A stretch of 10,245 bases of DNA from Bacteroidota bacterium (GTDB lineage Bacteria > Bacteroidota > Bacteroidia > Chitinophagales > Chitinophagaceae): assembly GCA_023423015.1 (NCBI GenBank), contig JAFAGE010000021.1, positions 1 to 10,245 on the forward strand, in the 5' to 3' direction. A program made the position numbers and the translations under genes. Position 1 is the first letter of the stretch; each line of letters begins with the position of its first letter. The notes beneath the pieces were generated by a model, which saw only the letters and a program-made list of their open reading frames with translations, was not told where the DNA came from and did not search any database. This document shows positions 7,110 to 10,245 of the stretch, one piece after another.

Positions 7110-7682
7110 TCAGTTGGTTGATGCCTTTTCCTGGCGCGCTGCATTTTTTGCCCGGTCTCCTGCTGCCTTCGCAAATCCTTCAGGATCCTCTTTAGGATGC
7201 GGAATCAGCAGATCTTCCTTTCCATAAATAAAACCCTTGCGCTGGTAATTGGAAGGCGCGAAGGTTTCGCTCAGGTAAATAGCATCTTTGGGACAAGCCT
7301 CTTCGCACAATCCGCAGAAGATGCAACGCAGCATGTTGATCTCGTATTTAGCTGCATATTTTTCTTCGCGGTACAGGTGCTCTTCCCCGGGCTGACGTTC
7401 AGCAGCCTCCATGGTTATGGCTTCTGCCGGGCATGCTACTGCGCACAATCCGCACGCTGTACAGTTTTCCCGGCCTTCTTCGTCACGGTTAAGAATCTGC
7501 AACCCTCTGAACACCGGGCTGAACTCCCTTTTCTGCTCCGGATAATTGATTGTAGCCTTCCGTTTGAAGATATGCTTCAGGGTGATTAACATCCCTTTGG
7601 CTATATTGACTAAGTAAAGCCTCTCGATGAAACTCATCGGTTTTCTATCTACAGACTTTGCTCTACTTGTTAATAATTGCAT
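7110..7682 (-). CDS. nuoI: NADH-quinone oxidoreductase subunit I (two 4Fe-4S ferredoxin)
   Basis: Ferredoxin-like subunit that carries electrons through clusters N6a and N6b to N2 next to the quinone site. With the ATG at 7682 the product is 190 aa. Two classical 4Fe-4S motifs are seen: CTACGLCAVACP (Cys74, 77, 80, 84) and CIFCGLCEEACP (Cys120, 123, 126, 130). The N-terminus MQLLTSRAKSVDRKPMSF leads into an amphipathic stretch expected to lie on the membrane. A TTG two codons upstream (7688) and an ATG at 7637 are alternative starts. I prefer 7682 because it gives an N-terminus like the MQLxTxR form I recall from related organisms and leaves 12 bp after the nuoH stop. The last 25 or so residues are a polar Ala/Lys-rich tail with no known role. 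The stop TGA is four bases before the nuoJ start. Confidence 0.95.
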   Translation of the reverse strand: MQLLTSRAKSVDRKPMSFIERLYLVNIAKGMLITLKHIFKRKATINYPEQKREFSPVFRGLQILNRDEEGRENCTACGLCAVACPAEAITMEAAERQPGEEHLYREEKYAAKYEINMLRCIFCGLCEEACPKDAIYLSETFAPSNYQRKGFIYGKEDLLIPHPKEDPEGFAKAAGDRAKNAARQEKASTN

Positions 7683-7694
7683 GCGCAAAACTAA

Positions 7695-8777
7695 TTAAAT
7701 TCTCCAACCATTCTCTTTCAATAGCACAACTAAGGCAGTGATAATCATGTTGATCAATGCCAATGGAATTAAGGTTTTCCAACCAAGGTTCATCAGCTGG
7801 TCGTACCTGAATCGCGGAATCGTCCAACGCACCCACATAAATGTGAAAATGAAGAAGGCGATCTTGGCAAACAGGCTCAAAGCCTGCAACAAAGCGGTCC
7901 AGTTTTGACCAATCTGCTGCACCAGCTCACCGTCGTTTACAAAAGGTATATCGTACCCCCCCCAGAATAATGTTGCCATTACTGCACTGCTGATGAACAT
8001 ATTAATGTATTCAGCAAACAGGTAGAAGCCCAGCTTCATCGACGAATATTCCTGGTGGTACCCGAAATTCAGTTCATTCTCTGCTTCAGGCAGGTCGAAT
8101 GGCGTGCGATTACATTCCGCAAATGCACAAACCATAAAGATGAAGAAACCAAGTGGCTGGTAAAGAACATAGTACCAGCTATCGATCTGTCCCCCTACAA
8201 TTGCGCTCATCTTCAGCGAACCGGTAAGCATCAGCAAGGCGATCAGGGAAAGACCCATTGGCAATTCATAAGAAATTACCTGCGAGGCGCCACGTAATGC
8301 AGCGATGAGCGAAAACTTGTTGTTCGAAGCCCATCCTCCAATCATAATACCATAAACCCCCATGCTCACCACACCAAAAATGAAAAGAATTCCGATGTTG
8401 ATGTCCGCGATCTGCAAGCTTACCCAGCGATCAAGCCCGAAGAGGGTAACATGAATTTTATCACCCCACGGAATGACCGCAGATGTCATCATTGCTGTGA
8501 GCATCGCGAGGCAGGGTCCGAGCACAAACAAAAACTTATTCGACGTATTGGGAATGATCTCCTCCTTCATGAACAGCTTGAGTCCGTCTGCAAGAGGTTG
8601 AAGTATTCCGAACGGACCAGCCCTGTTCGGACCACGGCGATCCTGCATTACTGCAGCTACCTTGCGTTCTGCATAGGTTTCATACATCGCAATTACCAGC
8701 GACACAGATACAATTCCGATGATCAGAACCAGCTTTTCAAGTACAAATGCCCAGTCTATTACCAGCAATGCGCTCAT
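7695..8777 (-). CDS. nuoH: NADH-quinone oxidoreductase subunit H
   Basis: Membrane subunit (ND1 family, 360 aa) at the foot of the peripheral arm; with NuoB and NuoD it forms the quinone entry chamber and starts the proton-transfer path. Family signatures are clear: AERKVAAVMQDRRGPNRAGP at residues 36-55 with QPLADGLKLFMKEE after it, ELPMGLSLIALLML near 171-184, and the acidic loop AECNRTPFDLPEAENEL at 220-236 facing the quinone site. About eight membrane segments are apparent. The start is ATG at 8777, overlapping the nuoG stop as ATGA, which suggests coupled translation. The loop continues as NFGYHQEYS, where many proteobacterial proteins have VAGYxxEYS; I believe this is a lineage variant. 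A run of eight G on the coding strand encodes Trp272-Gly-Gly (7956-7963). No doubt about the family. Confidence 0.98.
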   Translation of the reverse strand: MSALLVIDWAFVLEKLVLIIGIVSVSLVIAMYETYAERKVAAVMQDRRGPNRAGPFGILQPLADGLKLFMKEEIIPNTSNKFLFVLGPCLAMLTAMMTSAVIPWGDKIHVTLFGLDRWVSLQIADINIGILFIFGVVSMGVYGIMIGGWASNNKFSLIAALRGASQVISYELPMGLSLIALLMLTGSLKMSAIVGGQIDSWYYVLYQPLGFFIFMVCAFAECNRTPFDLPEAENELNFGYHQEYSSMKLGFYLFAEYINMFISSAVMATLFWGGYDIPFVNDGELVQQIGQNWTALLQALSLFAKIAFFIFTFMWVRWTIPRFRYDQLMNLGWKTLIPLALINMIITALVVLLKENGWRI

Positions 8778-9871
8778 GTATGATTCGATTTATTGTTAAA
8801 CACCTGGCCGGTAGCAGGACCTTTTAATTCAGATAAGTCAATTCCGGGTTTATTCACCTCACTCACAGAATGAATGTCCATCAGCAACTTTGGATTACGC
8901 CCACCCAGAACTTCTGGTAAAGCTTCTTTGGGTGTCACAGTTTCAACATAATGATTGGCAGAAATAACCGAGTGACGGTTGATTTTTGTTGGCCCTTCTA
9001 TTACCCAGTCGCTTGTTTTCTTCTTGTCAAAACGGCATTCATTACATATCCATTCATGCACTTCACCCCATTGGTCTTTACGCGCAGTAACCCTGAACAC
9101 TTCATCACCACGGTTCCACAATGTTACCTTACCGGAACACTTAGGGCATTCGCGGTGTGCATCCACGGGCTTCAGGAACCAGACACGATTTTTAAACCGG
9201 AAGGTTCTGTCGGTAAGTGCACCAACCGGGCAAACATCAATCACGTTTCCGATAAAATCATTATCCAATGCATTCTTGATGTATGTGGCAATCTGCGAGT
9301 GATCGCCGCGGTCGAGAACGCCGTGTTCTCTCTTTTCCGTAATCTGGTCTGCTACATACACGCAACGATAACAGAGTATGCATCGCGTCATGTGTAGTTG
9401 TATATAAGGACCGAGGTCAACCTTATCGAATGTTCTTCTTGGAAACTCGTAACGCGTTTTCTCGCGGCCGTGTTCGTAACTGAGATCCTGCAGGTGACAT
9501 TCACCGGCCTGGTCGCAGATCGGGCAATCGAGCGGATGGTTGAGTAATAAAAATTCAACAACTCCTTTGCGGGCGTCGAGCACTTTTTCGCTGGTAATAT
9601 TCTTTACCACCATGCCATCCATTACATTAGTGCGGCAACTTGCCACAAGCTTTGGCATCGGGCGTGGATCAGCTGTTGAACCCTGGGCCACTTCAACAAG
9701 ACAGGTACGGCATTTACCGCCGCTGCCTTTCAGAGGTGTGTAATAACACATGGCTGGCGGCGTAACATCACCTCCGATCTTGCGGGCCGCGTGCAATATC
9801 GACGTACCCGGCTCCACCTCAACAGTGATGTTGTCTATGGTAACCTTGAATAATTTCTTTTCTTCTGCCAT
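8774..9871 (-). CDS. nuoG: NADH-quinone oxidoreductase subunit G, short form without molybdopterin domain
   Basis: Peripheral-arm iron-sulfur subunit that passes electrons from NuoF towards NuoI. Seen in the 365-aa product: an N-terminal 2Fe-2S ferredoxin domain (N1b ligands Cys42, Cys54, Cys57, Cys79); the N5 signature HxxxCxxCxxxxxC with His112, Cys116, Cys119, Cys125; and the N4 ligands Cys164, Cys167, Cys170 and Cys214. A further cysteine site follows (Cys242, Cys245, Cys276, Cys279) where larger NuoG proteins hold cluster N7. The protein then ends after about 85 poorly characterised residues. The roughly 600-residue molybdopterin-oxidoreductase-like domain of E. coli NuoG (about 900 aa) is missing. 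I recall short NuoG as normal in Bacteroidota, and the clean ATGA overlap with nuoH shows it is not a truncation. Start is ATG at 9871, followed by the lysine-rich MAEEKKLFKVTI opening of the ferredoxin fold. Confidence 0.95.
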   Translation of the reverse strand: MAEEKKLFKVTIDNITVEVEPGTSILHAARKIGGDVTPPAMCYYTPLKGSGGKCRTCLVEVAQGSTADPRPMPKLVASCRTNVMDGMVVKNITSEKVLDARKGVVEFLLLNHPLDCPICDQAGECHLQDLSYEHGREKTRYEFPRRTFDKVDLGPYIQLHMTRCILCYRCVYVADQITEKREHGVLDRGDHSQIATYIKNALDNDFIGNVIDVCPVGALTDRTFRFKNRVWFLKPVDAHRECPKCSGKVTLWNRGDEVFRVTARKDQWGEVHEWICNECRFDKKKTSDWVIEGPTKINRHSVISANHYVETVTPKEALPEVLGGRNPKLLMDIHSVSEVNKPGIDLSELKGPATGQVFNNKSNHT

Positions 9872-9906
9872 TTAGGTCCAAAAAAGTTATAATGTTAAAG
9901 GCCTTC

Positions 9907-10245
9907 CTATCCTGCAACCACTTCCCTTGCATCGGCATAGTGGGCAAGGCCATAATTTCTTTTCTGTGATTCTTCCGGATTCAGCACGTGCCACTCAAAC
10001 TCATCACGGAAATGCCTGATTGCTGCAGCTACCGGCCATGCGGCAGCATCACCAAGCGGACAAATCGTGTTTCCTTCAATTTTGCGCTGAATATCCCACA
10101 AGAGATCAATGTCGCTCAACTTTCCTTTGCCATACTCGATGTTCTTCAGGATCTTTTCCATCCATCCGGTTCCTTCGCGGCATGGCGAACATTGTCCGCA
10201 ACTCTCATGACGGTAGAAGCGTGCAAGTGTAAGTGTATGGCGCAC
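9907..10245 (-). CDS. nuoF: NADH-quinone oxidoreductase subunit F, C-terminal part (5' end cut by window edge)
   Basis: This is the C-terminal 112 residues of the NADH- and FMN-binding subunit of complex I, which takes electrons from NADH at the tip of the peripheral arm. The fragment carries the N3 4Fe-4S cluster ligands: ESCGQCSPC gives Cys16, Cys19 and Cys22 of the fragment, and the fourth ligand is Cys62 in TICPLGDAAAWPV. This pattern is diagnostic for the NuoF C-terminal domain. The nucleotide- and FMN-binding parts lie beyond the right edge. The frame stays open to the edge; the GTG there is an internal valine codon, not a start. The stop is TAG at 9907-9909, 35 bp before nuoG, the widest gap inside this operon. 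Identification is firm; full length cannot be judged. Confidence 0.96.
   Translation of the reverse strand: MRHTLTLARFYRHESCGQCSPCREGTGWMEKILKNIEYGKGKLSDIDLLWDIQRKIEGNTICPLGDAAAWPVAAAIRHFRDEFEWHVLNPEESQKRNYGLAHYADAREVVAG

Noticed and set aside
7106..7174. Longer NuoJ with 23 extra N-terminal residues
   Set aside because: The extension is nuoI coding sequence read in another frame, is highly basic, and is not a family N-terminus. ATG 7105 fits.
7683..7688. TTG start for nuoI
   Set aside because: It adds only two residues, and the ATG at 7682 gives an N-terminus like those I recall in related NuoI proteins. It cannot be excluded from sequence alone.
8951..9397. Plus-strand open frame of 148 codons
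   Set aside because: It lies wholly antisense to nuoG, whose Fe-S motifs are certain. The translation shows no family motif and has shadow-type composition. The same holds for the other plus-strand frames, for example 3157-3513 and 7197-7589.
8774..9871. nuoG as a truncated pseudogene
   Set aside because: The short length could suggest truncation, but the frame is intact, all N1b, N4 and N5 ligands are present, and the stop overlaps the nuoH start precisely. This fits a lineage-specific short form.
9872..9906. Internal promoter between nuoF and nuoG
   Set aside because: The minus strand has TAACTTTT near the nuoG start, loosely like TAnnTTTG, but the G is missing and no -33 element is apparent. 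The gap is short and AT-rich, so the match is expected by chance.
10243..10245. GTG at the right edge as the nuoF start
   Set aside because: The fragment is only the C-terminal Fe-S domain of NuoF, so the gene continues beyond the window and this GTG encodes an internal valine.

Overview
The window is the 3' part of a respiratory complex I (NADH:quinone oxidoreductase, nuo) operon read entirely on the minus strand, followed by one ABC-transporter-type permease gene. Going from the right edge to the left (direction of transcription) the order is nuoF (3' part only), nuoG, nuoH, nuoI, nuoJ, nuoK, nuoL, nuoM, nuoN, then a repeat-filled 159-bp gap and a MacB/FtsX-like permease. All ion-translocating and iron-sulfur residues expected of a working enzyme are present in the nuo products, and no frameshift or stop disrupts any of them.

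The organism is most likely a member of the Bacteroidota, probably near the Chitinophagaceae. Reasons: NuoG is short (365 aa) and lacks the large molybdopterin-like domain, as I recall for this phylum; ribosome binding sites are almost absent; a TAnnTTTG-like element lies just before the permease start; and the intergenic DNA consists of 7-bp periodic TCACCTY-type arrays that I associate with these genomes. This placement is inference from memory, not from a search.

Layout: 9907-10245 nuoF end and 8774-9871 nuoG (peripheral arm, NADH to Fe-S chain); 7695-8777 nuoH (quinone-site membrane subunit); 7110-7682 nuoI (two 4Fe-4S clusters linking the arms); 6608-7105 nuoJ, 6267-6596 nuoK, 4353-6251 nuoL, 2883-4349 nuoM, 1495-2874 nuoN (membrane arm, proton pumping). 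Spacing is tight (from a 4-bp overlap to 35 bp), so the genes are almost certainly co-transcribed. No stretch inside the operon lacks a gene for more than 35 bases.

The part not explained by ordinary genes is 1-56 and 1336-1494. It contains three related heptamer arrays. Two form a 56-bp inverted repeat (51 of 56 identical) that brackets the permease gene almost exactly. Two converge downstream of nuoN and can form competing hairpins. I see no CRISPR, phage, insertion-sequence transposase, tRNA or rRNA. Apart from these repeats and a rearranged cysteine site in NuoG, the window is ordinary housekeeping DNA.
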